64,000 bases of DNA from Roseibium suaedae (GTDB lineage: Bacteria; Pseudomonadota; Alphaproteobacteria; Rhizobiales; Stappiaceae), in NCBI RefSeq assembly GCF_900142725.1, contig NZ_FRBW01000001.1, forward strand, positions 124,001 to 188,000, given 5' to 3'. Under the pieces are notes generated by a model. The model saw only the letters and a program-made list of their open reading frames with translations. It ran no database searches and was not told the origin of the DNA. Below, piece by piece: positions 1-10,277 of the stretch (its first letter is position 1; each line of letters opens with the position of its first letter). A program made the translations under genes and the position numbers.

Positions 1-321
1 AACCTTGCGACCGGCGGCGACTATTTCAGTGACACGGGATCTGCAGCGATCGTGATCGCCATGTTCCTGCTCCTGTCCTTTGTCGCCATCCTTGTCGACC
101 GCCGGGCATTGCTGGTTTCCGGTCTTGGCTATTTCGGTGTCGCCCTGGGCGTGCTGTTGAGCGAGGCGGAACTTTCGGGCGAGGCCGGTGTTGCCGGAAC
201 CCTTCTGGTTCTGGGTTGCTTCATTCTTCTGCTGGGCTCGGCCTGGCGTATTGTCCGCCGGGTTCTGGTGGCGCCTGTGGCCGGAACGCCGGTCATGCGC
301 TTCATCCCGGCGGCCTCCTGA
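1..321 (+). CDS. C-terminal part of an integral membrane protein (5' end outside window)
   Basis: The reading frame is already open at base 1 and continues in frame to the stop at 319-321, so this is the 3' end of a longer gene. An ATG at 61 lies inside the frame and need not be the start. Two strongly hydrophobic stretches are visible: one following the acidic start of the fragment (codons about 16-50) and one around the GTLLVLGCFILLLGSAW segment. A basic cytoplasmic-looking tail follows. I do not recognise a family. It lies 21 bp upstream of hslU on the same strand and may be co-transcribed with it. Function unknown. Confidence 0.6.
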   Translation, partial: NLATGGDYFSDTGSAAIVIAMFLLLSFVAILVDRRALLVSGLGYFGVALGVLLSEAELSGEAGVAGTLLVLGCFILLLGSAWRIVRRVLVAPVAGTPVMRFIPAAS

Positions 322-342
322 TCATCTGATGGAAGTATCGAC

Positions 343-1647
343 ATGACCGACTTTTCCCCTCGTGAAATCGTTTCAGAACTGGACCGCTACATCGTTGGCC
401 AGAAAGACGCCAAGCGGGCCGTCGCCATTGCCCTGCGCAACCGTTGGCGCCGCCAGCAGTTGCAGGGGCAGATGCGCGAGGAGGTTCTGCCGAAGAACAT
501 TCTCATGATCGGGCCGACCGGCGTCGGCAAGACGGAGATCGCCCGCCGCCTGGCGAAGCTGGCCAACGCCCCCTTCACCAAGGTTGAGGCGACCAAGTTC
601 ACAGAAGTGGGCTATGTCGGCCGCGACGTGGAGCAGATCGTCCGCGATCTTGTCGAGGCGGGCATCAGCCTGGTGCGCACCGGCAAGCGGGAAGAGGTCA
701 AGGCCAAGGCCCATATCATGGCTGAAGACCGGGTTCTCGACGCGCTCGTTGGCAAGACCGCCAGCCCTGCCACTCGTGATTCCTTCCGCAAGAAGCTGCG
801 GGAAGGGGAGATGGACGACAAGGAAATCGAAGTGGAGGTCCGCGCACAGCCGCAGATGCCGAGCTTCGATGTTCCGGGCATGCCTGGTGCCAGCGTCGGC
901 GTGATGAACATTTCCGACATGCTGGGCAAGGCCTTTGGCGGCCAGACAAAGATGAAGCGCACCACCGTGCGCGATTCTTATCAGCTCCTGATCAATGAGG
1001 AATCCGACAAGCTTCTCGACGAGGACAAGATCGTTCAGGAAGCGGTGTCTCTGGTCGAGAATTCCGGCATCGTGTTTCTGGACGAAATCGACAAGATCTG
1101 CGCAAGGGAAGGGCGTGGCGGCGCGGATGTGTCGCGCGAAGGCGTGCAGCGCGACCTGCTGCCCCTGATCGAAGGCACAGTGGTCTCCACCAAGCATGGA
1201 CCGGTGAAGACGGACCATATTCTCTTCATTGCTTCGGGCGCTTTCCATGTGGCAAAGCCTTCCGACCTCTTGCCGGAGCTTCAGGGGCGTCTGCCGATCC
1301 GTGTCGAGTTGAAGGCTCTGACGCGCGATGACTTCCGAGCCATCCTGACCGAACCGGAGGCAAGCCTCATCAAGCAGTATGTGGCGCTTCTGGCGACGGA
1401 AAACGTCACCCTGTCCTTCACCGAGGATGCGATCGACGAGATTGCCTCTGTGGCGGTTGATCTCAACGGGTCGGTCGAGAATATCGGCGCCCGCCGCCTG
1501 CAGACTGTGATGGAGCGGATCCTGGACGAGGTGTCCTACACCGCTCCCGACCGGTCGGGCGAAACCATCGAGATCAATGCGGAGCATATCCGCGAGAACA
1601 TTGGTGAGCTGGCAAAGAACGTCGACCTGTCGAAGTTCATCCTCTAA
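343..1647 (+). CDS. hslU: ATP-dependent protease ATPase subunit HslU (ClpY)
   Basis: HslU is the AAA+ unfoldase ring that feeds substrates into the HslV peptidase in the cytoplasm. The protein is 434 residues, the usual length. The Walker A motif GPTGVGKT lies at residues 57-64, the pore-loop GYVG at about 90-93 and Walker B/DEID (VFLDEID) near residue 245. The inserted I-domain occupies roughly residues 110-240. The C-terminus ends LSKFIL, as in HslU proteins that dock into HslV. The ATG at 343 follows a purine-rich GGAAG stretch. hslV is not in the window; in related genomes it lies upstream, so it may be beyond base 1. Confidence 0.97.
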   Translation: MTDFSPREIVSELDRYIVGQKDAKRAVAIALRNRWRRQQLQGQMREEVLPKNILMIGPTGVGKTEIARRLAKLANAPFTKVEATKFTEVGYVGRDVEQIVRDLVEAGISLVRTGKREEVKAKAHIMAEDRVLDALVGKTASPATRDSFRKKLREGEMDDKEIEVEVRAQPQMPSFDVPGMPGASVGVMNISDMLGKAFGGQTKMKRTTVRDSYQLLINEESDKLLDEDKIVQEAVSLVENSGIVFLDEIDKICAREGRGGADVSREGVQRDLLPLIEGTVVSTKHGPVKTDHILFIASGAFHVAKPSDLLPELQGRLPIRVELKALTRDDFRAILTEPEASLIKQYVALLATENVTLSFTEDAIDEIASVAVDLNGSVENIGARRLQTVMERILDEVSYTAPDRSGETIEINAEHIRENIGELAKNVDLSKFIL

Positions 1648-1771
1648 CCTGTCGGTCAGACTCCTTGGGATCCCTGACAAAAGACAGCGGTCTCAAGAGG
1701 GAAATGAAAGGTCAATTTGGCGCAGCGGTTAGCCTCTTGCGGTTCCTCTGCGCCAGTGGCAGCATGCGCCC

Positions 1772-2266
1772 ATGGTAGCAATCCGAAAGAGCAATGAAGA
1801 AGGTCACCGCCGGAAGTTTCTGGTCGTGGTCGATGACACGCCCGAGTGTGATCGCGCAATCGTCTATGCGGCCAAGCGCGCGGCGCGGACGAGCGGCGTC
1901 GTCACCCTTCTTTTCGTCGTGACCCCGACCGACTTCCAGCACTGGCTGGGGGTCGAGGACATCATGCGCGCCGAGGCGATGGAAACGGCAGAGACCACCC
2001 TCGCCAAGGCGGCGGAGCGGGTGCGCAACGTTGCCCGGACCGAGCCGGAATGCGTGATCCGGGAGGGCAACAAGTCCGAGATGATCCTCGAGTTGATCGA
2101 AGCGGACGCGGACATTGCCATTCTGGTTCTGGCTGCCGGCACGAGCAACGAGGGGCCGGGACCGCTGGTTTCCTCCATCGCCGGAAAATCCGCGGGCGTG
2201 TTCCCGATCCCGGTGACCATCGTTCCGGGCAATCTCGATGATGATTCGATCGCAGCTCTCGCCTGA
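1772..2266 (+). CDS. Universal stress protein family protein
   Basis: This is a 164-residue single-domain USP (UspA superfamily, Rossmann-like fold). It opens with the typical core FLVVVDDTPECDRAIVYA near residue 16 and continues with the alternating beta/alpha pattern, ending in a VTIVPG strand. The family is cytoplasmic and often binds ATP. The usual C-terminal G-2x-G-9x-G(S/T) loop is only loosely kept here (GPGPLVSSIAGKS), so ATP binding is uncertain. It stands alone between hslU and the Nfu gene, with about 125 bp upstream and 237 bp downstream. The ATG at 1772 has no convincing Shine-Dalgarno sequence. A specific stress role cannot be assigned. Confidence 0.85.
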   Translation: MVAIRKSNEEGHRRKFLVVVDDTPECDRAIVYAAKRAARTSGVVTLLFVVTPTDFQHWLGVEDIMRAEAMETAETTLAKAAERVRNVARTEPECVIREGNKSEMILELIEADADIAILVLAAGTSNEGPGPLVSSIAGKSAGVFPIPVTIVPGNLDDDSIAALA

Positions 2267-2443
2267 GGTCTGCCTTTCGGATTAGGAGAAAGTCCTTGGA
2301 GACAGGTGGCGTTGCAGCTAACAAGGCGCTCAGCGCATAGGCCGTACCAGCCATCAGGCGTCCATGGAGACGCTTGAATTGAAGCCAATCGGACCTATCT
2401 AGATTTTAACAGTTCCAAACTGCCCCTGCTTGCGCTAAAATTC

Positions 2444-2461
2444 TATCGTAAAGCGACGATA
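2444..2461. promoter_or_regulatory. Perfect inverted repeat upstream of nfu gene
   Basis: TATCGT (2444-2449) and ACGATA (2456-2461) form a perfect 6-bp dyad with a 6-bp spacer, 42 bp before the NifU-family start codon. It sits where a promoter or operator would be expected. No regulator is assigned. Confidence 0.3.
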
Positions 2462-2503
2462 AATTGCGCTGCAGTCCGGCCTAGCCGATCGTAGGATCAG
2501 ATC

Positions 2504-3061
2504 ATGTTCATTCAGACCGAGGCGACGCCGAATCCGGCGACCCTGAAATTCCTGCCGGGCCGCGTTGTCCTGCCCGAGGGAACCTATGATTTCCGCTCCT
2601 CCGCTGATGCCGGAGCATCTCCCCTTGCCGAGAAACTGTTCCAGATTCCGGGCGTGGAAGCGGTCTTCTTCGGTCATGACTTCATCACCGTGACCAAGAA
2701 CGACACCGACTGGCAGCATATGAAGCCAGCCATTCTGGGCGCGATCATGGAGCAGTTCATGTCCGGTCAGCCGGTCATGGCAAGCGGCGGCGCGGAAGAC
2801 ACCGAAGACGGAGAGTTTTTCGATGACGGCGATTCCGAAACCGTCACCGTGATCAAGGATCTCCTGGAAACCCGCGTGCGTCCGGCTGTGGCCCAGGACG
2901 GCGGAGACATCACCTTCAAGGGTTTCCGCGACGGGATTGTCTATCTCTCCATGCGTGGCGCCTGTGCAGGCTGCCCGTCGTCCACGGCGACCCTGCAGCA
3001 CGGCATTCAGAACCTGCTGCGCCATTTCGTCCCGGAAGTGGAAGAAGTGCGCCCGATCTGA
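2504..3061 (+). CDS. Nfu/NifU-family iron-sulfur cluster scaffold protein
   Basis: This is a two-domain Fe-S carrier of 185 residues. The N-terminal Nfu_N domain (about 1-90) starts with the hallmark MFIQTEATPNPATLKFLPG. The C-terminal NifU-like domain (about 110-185) carries the cluster-binding C-x2-C at C154 and C157 (CAGCPSS). The family receives a [4Fe-4S] cluster and delivers it to client enzymes in the cytosol; MiaB and succinate dehydrogenase, both encoded in this window, are Fe-S enzymes of the kind served. The gene is monocistronic: a perfect terminator follows 20 bp after the stop. Confidence 0.95.
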   Translation: MFIQTEATPNPATLKFLPGRVVLPEGTYDFRSSADAGASPLAEKLFQIPGVEAVFFGHDFITVTKNDTDWQHMKPAILGAIMEQFMSGQPVMASGGAEDTEDGEFFDDGDSETVTVIKDLLETRVRPAVAQDGGDITFKGFRDGIVYLSMRGACAGCPSSTATLQHGIQNLLRHFVPEVEEVRPI

Positions 3062-3080
3062 GGTGTGCTCCAGCTCTTCG

Positions 3081-3108
3081 AAAAGCCCGGTCTTGTGCCG
3101 GGCTTTTT
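3081..3108 (+). terminator. Rho-independent terminator after nfu gene
   Basis: AAAAGCCCGG at 3081-3090 and CCGGGCTTTT at 3098-3107 form a perfect 10-bp stem around a 7-nt loop. It is followed by a T-run. Confidence 0.9.
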
Positions 3109-3208
3109 CATTTTGAGTGGTCTCCAGGAACTGTGATCTTTCAAGCCCAACCTTTGGGGTAAGTCCAAAGCGCATCTCGACATGGACGCAACCTGCCGCT
3201 AATCCGAA

Positions 3209-3892
3209 ATGACCATGAGAGTTCTTGCGATCGACACAGCTTTGGCCAATTGCGCAGCCGCCGTCCTGGACGATGGTGCGGACACGCCGTGCCTTGCCGA
3301 AGTCAGCGCCGAAATCGGCCGCGGACATGCGGAGCGGCTGATGGACATGATCGGCGACGTGATGGCCGAATCCTCGACCGCGTTTACGGATCTGGACCGG
3401 GTCGTTGTAACGACCGGACCGGGCAGCTTTACCGGCATGCGCGTCGGGCTTTCCGTTGCACGCGGATTTGGTCTGGTGCTTTCCAAGCCGGTGGTGGGGG
3501 TCACGACCCTGGCGGCCATCGCCCGTTCCATACCTGTTGAAACGGGCGGCGCACCGGTTCTTGTGGCGCTCGATGGCAAGGGCGATGAGGTCTACTGTCA
3601 GGACTTCGGTCCCGATCTGGAGCCTATGTCCGAGCCTTGCGTGCGGACCATCCAGGAGCTTGCGGACACTCTCGACCGGTCCGTGCGGCTGATCGGCTCT
3701 GCTGCCCGCCGTATCGCTCTGGCGGCAGGCCGGCCGGAAGACGACATTCTGTCCGATATGGCCTATCCGCAGATCTCCGATGTTGCCCGGCTGGGTCTGG
3801 TCACCGATCCGAAGACATCTGCTGCCGTTCCGCTCTATCTGCGTCCGCCCGATGCGACGCCGCAGAAGAAGGGAAGGATCGAGCGGCAATGA
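3209..3892 (+). CDS. tsaB: tRNA threonylcarbamoyladenosine biosynthesis protein TsaB
   Basis: TsaB is the non-catalytic ASKHA-fold partner of TsaD (with TsaE and TsaC) in making the t6A37 modification of ANN-decoding tRNAs. The 227-residue protein opens with the ILAIDTA-type strand (VLAIDTALANC) and carries the family signature GPGSFTGMRVGLS near residues 70-82. The start ATG at 3209 is followed by a second ATG at 3215 that could be used instead. The stop overlaps the next gene (rimI) as ATGA, so the two are translationally coupled. The tsaB-rimI order is conserved in alphaproteobacteria. Confidence 0.95.
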   Translation: MTMRVLAIDTALANCAAAVLDDGADTPCLAEVSAEIGRGHAERLMDMIGDVMAESSTAFTDLDRVVVTTGPGSFTGMRVGLSVARGFGLVLSKPVVGVTTLAAIARSIPVETGGAPVLVALDGKGDEVYCQDFGPDLEPMSEPCVRTIQELADTLDRSVRLIGSAARRIALAAGRPEDDILSDMAYPQISDVARLGLVTDPKTSAAVPLYLRPPDATPQKKGRIERQ

Positions 3893-4377
3893 GCCTTTGG
3901 TGGCCCTGGAGTTCCGAGCCGATGGTCGAAGAGGCTGATGACGGTGATTTTGCGGATCTCGCGGATCTCCATGCCCTGTCGTTTCCCCATGCCTGGAGCG
4001 AAGAGGAAATCGCCGGACTGCTGGGTCAGACCGGCGTCTTCTGCCTCGTGGTGCGCCGCTCCGGCGTCAACAATTCCCGCCATCCCCTGGGCTTTGTGCT
4101 GATCCGCTCGGTCGCGGGCGAGGCGGAAGTCCTGACGATTGCCGTTCATCCCCGGCACCGGGGCAAGGGGCTTGCTGGCCGCTTGATGAAGGCGGCAACT
4201 TTCAAGCTCTACAGTGACAGGTGCGAATGCCTGTTCCTGGAGGTGGATGCCGCCAACGAACCAGCCCTCCGTCTTTACAAGTCTCTCGGTTTCCGCAAAG
4301 TGGGTGAGCGCAAGGGCTATTACCGGGCGGGCGAGGGAGACGGCACTGCGCTTGTCATGCGGGCAGATCTTCTTTAA
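3889..4377 (+). CDS. rimI: Ribosomal protein S18-alanine N-acetyltransferase (RimI-like GNAT)
   Basis: This is a 162-residue GNAT acetyltransferase. The acetyl-CoA pyrophosphate-binding loop is HPRHRGKGLAGRLM (R-x-x-G-x-G/A pattern). The C-terminal part has the RimI-typical N-E-P-A-L-x-L-Y-x-x-x-G-F-x-x-x-G-x-R-K-x-Y-Y pattern. RimI acetylates the N-terminal alanine of ribosomal protein S18. The ATG at 3889-3891 overlaps the tsaB stop (3890-3892). The frame is open further upstream, inside tsaB, but this coupled start is preferred. Confidence 0.92.
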   Translation: MSLWWPWSSEPMVEEADDGDFADLADLHALSFPHAWSEEEIAGLLGQTGVFCLVVRRSGVNNSRHPLGFVLIRSVAGEAEVLTIAVHPRHRGKGLAGRLMKAATFKLYSDRCECLFLEVDAANEPALRLYKSLGFRKVGERKGYYRAGEGDGTALVMRADLL

Positions 4378-4430
4378 AGCCGCTGAGCATTAACGAATTT
4401 GGGCCGGCAACGGACGGAGCGGCGGAACTC

Positions 4431-4886
4431 ATGACGGACGAGCGGACCTCGACGCTGGCGGAACAATGCGTTGCCAAAGGCATGCGCATGACCGAACAGC
4501 GCCGCGTGATCGCCGCGGTGATCGAAGCGGCCTCCAATGATCATCCGGATGTGGAAGAGCTCTACCGGCGCGCTGTCGCGATCGACTCGCGGATTTCGAT
4601 TTCCACTGTCTATCGCACGGTGAAGCTGTTCGAGGATGCCGGCATGATCGAGCGGCATGACTTCCGTGATGGCCGGTCCCGCTATGAGCCTGTTCCCGAT
4701 GAGCATCATGACCATCTGATCGACCTGCGTTCGGGCAAGGTTATCGAGTTCCGGAACGAGGATATCGAGGCCTTGCAGGAATTCATTGCCCGTAAGCTCG
4801 GCTACAAGCTCGTTGATCATCGTCTGGAGCTTTATGGCGTTCCGCTTTCTGCAGCCGAGGTGTCCGGGGATGATGGCGAAGATTAA
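4431..4886 (+). CDS. Fur-family metalloregulator (Fur/Mur type)
   Basis: This is a 151-residue Fur-superfamily repressor. A winged-helix DNA-binding domain (about 1-85, with ISISTVYRTVKLFEDAGMI) is followed by the metal-binding/dimerisation domain beginning HHDHLIDLRSGKVIEF. The CxxC of classical zinc-site Fur proteins is absent at that position (DLRSG in place of xxCGK), as I recall for rhizobial Fur/Mur proteins that sense manganese. The C-terminal HRLELYGVPL is also typical of that group. It lies in the conserved order rimI-fur-plsC-miaB. Whether it senses Mn or Fe cannot be decided from sequence; Irr is less likely because its heme-binding features are not seen. Confidence 0.9.
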   Translation: MTDERTSTLAEQCVAKGMRMTEQRRVIAAVIEAASNDHPDVEELYRRAVAIDSRISISTVYRTVKLFEDAGMIERHDFRDGRSRYEPVPDEHHDHLIDLRSGKVIEFRNEDIEALQEFIARKLGYKLVDHRLELYGVPLSAAEVSGDDGED

Positions 4887-5649
4887 GGCCGTCTGGGCCA
4901 TCAGTGCCCTGACGGTTGTGTCGCTGGTGCTGATCCCGCCGCAATGGCTGGCGGTCAAGCGTGGCTGGAAACTGCAGCGGCGTCTGCCTCACATCTGGCA
5001 TCTTGCGGCCACGCGTCTGGTCGGCATCCGGGTTCACCAGGTCGGAAAACCCTCAGCAGACCGGCCGCTCCTGGTGACCTCCAACCATGCGTCCTGGGTC
5101 GACATCACCGTGGTCGGGTCCCTGATGCCCCTGTCCTTCATAGCCAAGTCGGAAGTGAGCGGCTGGCCGGTCTTCGGTCTTTTTGCCAAGCTGCAGCGGA
5201 CGGTGTTCGTCAACCGGACGCGGCGCACCGAGACGGGTAAGGTGGCTGATGCCATTGCCGAGCGCATGGCGCAGGGGGATGCCATGGTGCTGTTCGCAGA
5301 AGGCACATCCAACGACGGCAACTGCGTTCTGCCGTTCAAGTCGGCGCTTCTGGGCGCCGCGACCCGGTCGCTGGGCGAAGAGGATACGGTCTGGGTTCAG
5401 CCCTTGTCCGTTGCCTATCGTTCCTTGAGCGGCCTGCCGATGGGGCGCCAGTTCCGTCCGCATGTTGCCTGGTATGGCGACATGGAGCTTGCCGGTCACC
5501 TCTGGGGTATCTTCAAGGAAGGGGATCTGGATGTGGTCGTTACCTGGGGCGAACCTGTTGCCGTCTCGGCGGCCACGAACCGCAAGGTGCTGACACGGGA
5601 TCTGGAAACCCAGGTTCGGGGCATGACGGCAGCAGCCTTGCGTGCATAA
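4870..5649 (+). CDS. plsC: 1-acyl-sn-glycerol-3-phosphate acyltransferase
   Basis: This membrane-associated PlsC/LPLAT-family enzyme is predicted to acylate lysophosphatidic acid to phosphatidic acid in phospholipid synthesis. The 259-residue protein has an N-terminal hydrophobic anchor (about residues 6-25). The catalytic HX4D box is NHASWVD, motif II/III residues lie around FVNRTRR, and the FAEGTSNDG box matches the glycerol-phosphate-binding EGT motif. Two ATG codons in tandem (4870, 4873) follow a GAGGTG Shine-Dalgarno. The start overlaps the fur-family gene by 17 bp, so the longer upstream frame is not used here. The pair is likely co-transcribed. Confidence 0.92.
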   Translation: MMAKIKAVWAISALTVVSLVLIPPQWLAVKRGWKLQRRLPHIWHLAATRLVGIRVHQVGKPSADRPLLVTSNHASWVDITVVGSLMPLSFIAKSEVSGWPVFGLFAKLQRTVFVNRTRRTETGKVADAIAERMAQGDAMVLFAEGTSNDGNCVLPFKSALLGAATRSLGEEDTVWVQPLSVAYRSLSGLPMGRQFRPHVAWYGDMELAGHLWGIFKEGDLDVVVTWGEPVAVSAATNRKVLTRDLETQVRGMTAAALRA

Positions 5650-5881
5650 GCCTTGCCCGGGCCGCAGGCCAAAACTGCTTGACCCCTGCCTATTCTCAAT
5701 GGGAAGAAAACCCGTTAAAGCTGGCCGGGAAACATCGACAGGGTCGTGGCGTCTCCCCACGGTTTGCGGGTCTTGTTGATCAAGGCCGCGCAGCAAGGGC
5801 GAGCCCGGGCAGCATTTCTGCCGCAAAGGCCCTTTAAAACCTGAAAATATCAATTGCCCCGAAACGGGCCATGAGGACTGA

Positions 5882-7357
5882 ATGACGCATCGTCAGCACC
5901 AGGAAGCAGCAGACCAGACGACGCCGGCACAACAGGGTGTCCAGGCGGATGCGCGCCCGAATGCGCGCAAAGTGTTCATGCGCACCTATGGCTGCCAGAT
6001 GAATGTCTATGACAGCGAGCGCATGAACGACGTGCTTGGCACGGAAGGCTTCAGCGCCACTGATTCCATGGAAGATGCGGATCTCGTCATCCTCAACACC
6101 TGCCATATCCGCGAGAAGGCCTCGGAAAAGGTCTATTCCGAGCTGGGCCGCATCCGGAAGATCAAGGAAGAGCGGGCGCTGGCTGGCAAGGACATGATGG
6201 TCGGCGTTGCCGGTTGCGTGGCCCAGGCCGAGGGCGACGAGATTTCCCGCCGAGCGCCGGTCGTGGATCTGGTCTTTGGTCCGCAGAGCTATCACCGCCT
6301 GCCGGAATTGCTGGCCAAGGCTTCGGGCGGTGCCAAGGTGGTCGAGACCGAATTCGACATTGATGCCAAGTTCGAGCACCTGTCCGAGCGGGCCGCGCGC
6401 CCTGTGCTGAAGCGGCCGCCTGCCGCCTTCCTCACCGTTCAGGAAGGCTGTGACAAGTTCTGCACCTTCTGTGTGGTGCCTTACACCCGTGGCGCCGAAG
6501 TCTCCCGCTCCGTCGAGCAGATCGTGACCGAAGCCAAGCAGATGGCGGCCTCCGGCGTGCGGGAAATCACGCTGCTGGGCCAGAACGTCAATGCCTGGCA
6601 TGGTCTGGGTGCCAATGGTGAGACCTGGGGTCTTGGCCGTCTTCTGCGCCGTCTGGCGGAAATCGATGGACTTGACCGCCTGCGCTACACGACCAGCCAC
6701 CCGCGTGACATGGCCGATGATCTGATCGAGGCTCATCGTGATCTGGCAGAGCTGATGCCCTATCTGCATCTGCCTGTGCAGTCCGGCTCTGACCGCATTC
6801 TGGCGGCGATGAACCGCAAGCACACGCGGGATGAGTATTTCAGGCTCGTCGACCGGATCCGGGAAGCTGCGCCGGACATCGCGCTGTCCTGTGACTTCAT
6901 TGTCGGCTTTCCCGGAGAGACGGATCAGGATTTCCAGGACACGATGGATCTGATCCGCCGGGTTGAATATGGTTCCGCCTTCTCCTTCAAATACAGCCAG
7001 CGTCCCGGCACGCCCGGCGCCACCATGAGCGATCAGGTGCCGGAAGACGTGAAGAGCGCCCGGCTTCTGGAGCTGCAGGAGTTGATCGCAAACCAGCAGA
7101 CTGCCTTCAATGCATCACGGCAGGGCATGACCTGCAATGTGCTGATTGAACGCAAGGGACGTCACGCCGGTCAGGTTGTCGGCAAGTCTCCCTGGCTCCA
7201 GCCAGTGGCCATCGATGGCTCCGAAGATCTGATCGGAACGATACAAGCGGTGGAAATCACGCGGATCGCTGCCAATTCACTATTCGGGCGGCTCATTGCG
7301 GGGCATCATGACCTTATCGGTTCTACTGCCGACGGTCACCAAGGAGGCGGCATTTGA
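5882..7357 (+). CDS. miaB: tRNA-2-methylthio-N6-dimethylallyladenosine synthase MiaB
   Basis: This radical-SAM methylthiotransferase converts i6A37 to ms2i6A37 in tRNAs reading UNN codons, using two [4Fe-4S] clusters. At 491 residues it is slightly long for the family because of a polar N-terminal extension of about 30 residues. The N-terminal UPF0004 domain contains the three cluster cysteines ([27 protein letters not shown]). The radical-SAM CX3CX2C is CDKFCTFC followed by VVPYTRG. A C-terminal TRAM domain is expected at about residues 400-470. The 232-bp gap upstream may hold its own promoter. Its stop overlaps the phoH start. Confidence 0.97.
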   Translation: MTHRQHQEAADQTTPAQQGVQADARPNARKVFMRTYGCQMNVYDSERMNDVLGTEGFSATDSMEDADLVILNTCHIREKASEKVYSELGRIRKIKEERALAGKDMMVGVAGCVAQAEGDEISRRAPVVDLVFGPQSYHRLPELLAKASGGAKVVETEFDIDAKFEHLSERAARPVLKRPPAAFLTVQEGCDKFCTFCVVPYTRGAEVSRSVEQIVTEAKQMAASGVREITLLGQNVNAWHGLGANGETWGLGRLLRRLAEIDGLDRLRYTTSHPRDMADDLIEAHRDLAELMPYLHLPVQSGSDRILAAMNRKHTRDEYFRLVDRIREAAPDIALSCDFIVGFPGETDQDFQDTMDLIRRVEYGSAFSFKYSQRPGTPGATMSDQVPEDVKSARLLELQELIANQQTAFNASRQGMTCNVLIERKGRHAGQVVGKSPWLQPVAIDGSEDLIGTIQAVEITRIAANSLFGRLIAGHHDLIGSTADGHQGGGI

Positions 7358-8484
7358 CGCGAGACAGCCAATCTTCGGCTCGCAGGACTCCGGATCACAG
7401 AGCAGCTCCGGCTTCCGATCTGACACACATCGTTCTTGCGTTTGAAGACAATCGGCTTATTGGCGATCTCTTTGGCCAGTTCGATCAAAACCTCGCTCTC
7501 ATTGAGCAGAAGCTCGGCATCGATGCCATTGCTCGCGGCAACCAGGTAACGCTCAAGGGCAGCCACAGCGCCTGTACCCAGGCCCGTAATGCACTTGAAG
7601 CGCTGTATCAGCGTCTGCAGCAGGGCCATGAAATTCATGCAGGAGATGTGGACGGCGCACTGCGCATGGCCGCTGCTGCTGATGCTCAACTTCCCCTGCC
7701 TACTCTGGAACCCCGCTCTCGTCTTGCTTTTGCGCAGGTTTCCACCCGCCGCAAGACTATTGTTGCCCGCACCCCGACCCAGGATGCCTATATCCGCTCC
7801 ATGGACCGCGCCGATCTGATTTTCGGCACAGGTCCGGCCGGTACCGGCAAGACCTTCCTCGCGGTTGCCTATGCGGCTGCTCTGCTTGAGCGCGGCGATG
7901 CGGCCCGCCTGATCCTGTCCCGCCCGGCCGTTGAAGCTGGCGAACGGCTTGGCTTCCTGCCCGGCGACATGAAGGACAAGGTGGATCCTTATCTGCGCCC
8001 GCTCTACGACGCGCTTTACGAAATGATGCCGCCCGAGAAGGTGGACCGGGGCCTGACCTCCGGCATGATCGAAGTTGCGCCGCTGGCCTTCATGCGCGGA
8101 CGTACCCTTTCCAACGCTGTGGTTCTTCTCGACGAAGCGCAGAACACCACGACGATGCAGATGAAGATGTTCCTGACCCGTCTGGGTGAGGGCTCGAAGA
8201 TGATCGTCACTGGTGACCCCAGCCAGATCGACTTGCCCATGGGCCAGAAGTCCGGTCTGCGAGAGGCGCTTGGCCTATTGCAGGGCATTGAAGGCGTTGC
8301 GCATGTCCAGTTCACCGAGGCGGACGTTGTCCGTCACGAGCTGGTCGCCCGGATTGTCACGGCTTATGACAATGCATCCCGTGAAGAGTTGCAGGCGCGC
8401 GAGCGCCGTCACGAGATGATGGACCGCTACAGCCGGGCCCGCCAGGAAGAGCGGGTGGATGCCGGTGGGGCAGAAGTCGAATGA
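7354..8484 (+). CDS. PhoH-like P-loop ATPase
   Basis: This PhoH-family protein has 376 residues. The P-loop GPAGTGKT (near residue 162) and the DEAQN Walker B box are intact, and an N-terminal KH-like part covers about 1-110. PhoH proteins are cytoplasmic ATPases, with RNA-related roles suggested by their constant pairing with ybeY and miaB, as here. The start is a TTG at 7354 that overlaps the miaB stop (TTGA). A strong AAGGAGG Shine-Dalgarno at 7341-7347 with 6-nt spacing decides this start. The stop overlaps the ybeY ATG. The exact biochemical function of the family is still not settled. Confidence 0.93.
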   Translation: MTRDSQSSARRTPDHRAAPASDLTHIVLAFEDNRLIGDLFGQFDQNLALIEQKLGIDAIARGNQVTLKGSHSACTQARNALEALYQRLQQGHEIHAGDVDGALRMAAAADAQLPLPTLEPRSRLAFAQVSTRRKTIVARTPTQDAYIRSMDRADLIFGTGPAGTGKTFLAVAYAAALLERGDAARLILSRPAVEAGERLGFLPGDMKDKVDPYLRPLYDALYEMMPPEKVDRGLTSGMIEVAPLAFMRGRTLSNAVVLLDEAQNTTTMQMKMFLTRLGEGSKMIVTGDPSQIDLPMGQKSGLREALGLLQGIEGVAHVQFTEADVVRHELVARIVTAYDNASREELQARERRHEMMDRYSRARQEERVDAGGAEVE

Positions 8485-9014
8485 CCACAAGTGGCCAGGC
8501 AGCCCAAGGGCTGCCTGAGGATTTTCAGATCGACATTTCGATTGAGGCTGGAAGCTGGCCGGAAGAAGCGAGCCTGCTTGCGCTTTGCAGCAAGGCCTTC
8601 GATACGGCATTTTCCGTTGCCGGCCTTGAAGCTGTTGCGGGGTCGGAGGTGTCGCTTGTCTTTACCAATGACGAGGCGATCCGGGTTCTGAACCACCGCT
8701 GGCGCGACAAGGACAAGGCAACAAACGTTCTTTCTTTTCCTGGAAGCGACCCGGACAACGAGGTCTACGGTCCGCTGCTTGGCGATATCGTGCTGGCATG
8801 CGAAACTGTTCAGCGTGAAGCGGTGGATCTGGGAATTGAATTTTCCGACCATGTTACCCATCTGGTCGTTCACGGAATGCTGCATTTGTTCGACTATGAT
8901 CATCAGGAAGATGATGAGGCCGAGCTGATGGAGTCTCTGGAACGCCTGATTTTGGCGGATCTTGGTATTGCCGATCCATATGCGGATAAGCCGCTGACCG
9001 CCGATGATGATTGA
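8481..9014 (+). CDS. ybeY: Endoribonuclease / rRNA maturation factor YbeY
   Basis: YbeY is a zinc-dependent RNase acting in 16S rRNA 3'-end maturation and ribosome quality control. The 177-residue protein carries the metal-binding H-x3-H-x5-H motif in [14 protein letters not shown]. Upstream it has the usual [17 protein letters not shown] segment. The ATG (8481) overlaps the phoH stop as ATGA. The conserved miaB-phoH-ybeY-corC-lnt order supports the call. Confidence 0.96.
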   Translation: MTTSGQAAQGLPEDFQIDISIEAGSWPEEASLLALCSKAFDTAFSVAGLEAVAGSEVSLVFTNDEAIRVLNHRWRDKDKATNVLSFPGSDPDNEVYGPLLGDIVLACETVQREAVDLGIEFSDHVTHLVVHGMLHLFDYDHQEDDEAELMESLERLILADLGIADPYADKPLTADDD

Positions 9015-9068
9015 ACAGCCCGTTTGTGGAGCTGGCGGTTGTTGGAGCTGAAGACAGTTTAGCGATTG

Positions 9069-10184
9069 ATGATGATGACAGGTTCAGAACCCCGAAGTAG
9101 TGAAGCCAAGATGCCTGCAGAAGCGCAGGCTCATGCCGACGAAGAGCCTCAGCAGCCAAGGCCGCAGAGGTCTGCGGCGTTTTGGCAATCCTTGCGGACA
9201 TTTTTCTCCGGACGCAGAAACGGCTCTAGCCTGCGCGAGAATCTGCAGGACGAATTGGCCCGGGAAACGGGCAATGACGCGACCTTCTCTCCCGAAGAGC
9301 GCATGTTGCTGGGGAACATTCTCCGGCTGCGCGAGTTGCGCGTCGATGATGTGATGATCCCCCGTGCGGATATTGAGGCAGTCGAGGCCAGCACCACCAT
9401 CGGGCGCCTGATGGAACTGTTCCAGGAATCTGGTCATTCGCGCATGCCGGTCTATGAGGAAACCCTCGACGACCCGCGGGGAATGGTTCACCAGAAGGAC
9501 CTGATGGCCTGGATGGCCGAAAAGGCGAACGGGGGTCCTATCGAAACCCCTTCGGAAGATGAGATCGCCGGAATTGGCCACAATGCCCGTGAGCTGGATC
9601 TCTCCAAGATTGATCTCTCCCTCTCCCTGAAGACCACCGGCTTGATCCGGAACCTGCTTTTCGTACCCCCATCCATGCCGGCAACGGACCTGATGGCCAA
9701 GATGCAGGCGGACCGGATCCAGATGGCGCTGGTGATCGACGAATACGGCGGAACCGATGGCCTCGTTTCGCTGGAAGACCTTGTGGAAGAAGTCGTCGGC
9801 GACATCGAAGACGAACATGACGAGGACGAAGAGGCGATGCTGCAGGCGGTGGCCGATGGCATCTGGATCGCCGACCCGCGCATGCCGCTGGAAGACTTGG
9901 AATCCGAGCTTGGCGCAGCAATTGCCAACAGTGAAGCAGGCGAGGATGTGGATACGCTGGGTGGCCTTCTCTATGTGACAGCGGGCCGGGTGCCGGTGCG
10001 CGGTGAACTTGTGCAGGTTCCCGACATTTCCGGCTTCGAATTTGAAATTCTCGATGCAGATCCGCGGCGGATCAAGCGGTTGCGCATCCGTCGGCGCCGG
10101 CCCGAGACCCGGTCCCCCGAACTGCGCAGACGCGCGAAACGGGGTGACGCGGTCAACTCGCCGGAAGAGACAGGCGCATCTTGA
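9069..10184 (+). CDS. CBS-domain protein of the CorC/HlyC (hemolysin-like) family
   Basis: This protein of about 371 residues has a short polar N-terminus, two CBS domains (about residues 95-250, [15 protein letters not shown] and the repeat ending [20 protein letters not shown]) and a C-terminal CorC_HlyC domain (about 265-345). It lacks the DUF21 transmembrane domain, so it is probably cytoplasmic. The family is associated with magnesium and cobalt efflux, but the role is unproven here. Three ATG codons in a row (9069, 9072, 9075) with a weak ribosome site leave the start uncertain by a few residues; ATG 9111 is an alternative. The C-terminal tail is very arginine-rich. Confidence 0.9.
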   Translation: MMMTGSEPRSSEAKMPAEAQAHADEEPQQPRPQRSAAFWQSLRTFFSGRRNGSSLRENLQDELARETGNDATFSPEERMLLGNILRLRELRVDDVMIPRADIEAVEASTTIGRLMELFQESGHSRMPVYEETLDDPRGMVHQKDLMAWMAEKANGGPIETPSEDEIAGIGHNARELDLSKIDLSLSLKTTGLIRNLLFVPPSMPATDLMAKMQADRIQMALVIDEYGGTDGLVSLEDLVEEVVGDIEDEHDEDEEAMLQAVADGIWIADPRMPLEDLESELGAAIANSEAGEDVDTLGGLLYVTAGRVPVRGELVQVPDISGFEFEILDADPRRIKRLRIRRRRPETRSPELRRRAKRGDAVNSPEETGAS

Positions 10185-10277
10185 CGGCTTTCTCCGGGAA
10201 GGGTTAACGGCAAGGCTTGACCTGAGGAGGCGGGGGCGCAACTCTCTGATCGATTCGCACCTCAGGGGATTTCTTCC

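Noticed and set aside
1648..1690. Terminator after hslU (GTCAG...CTGAC)
   Set aside because: Only a short stem with a long loop and no T-run; too weak to call.
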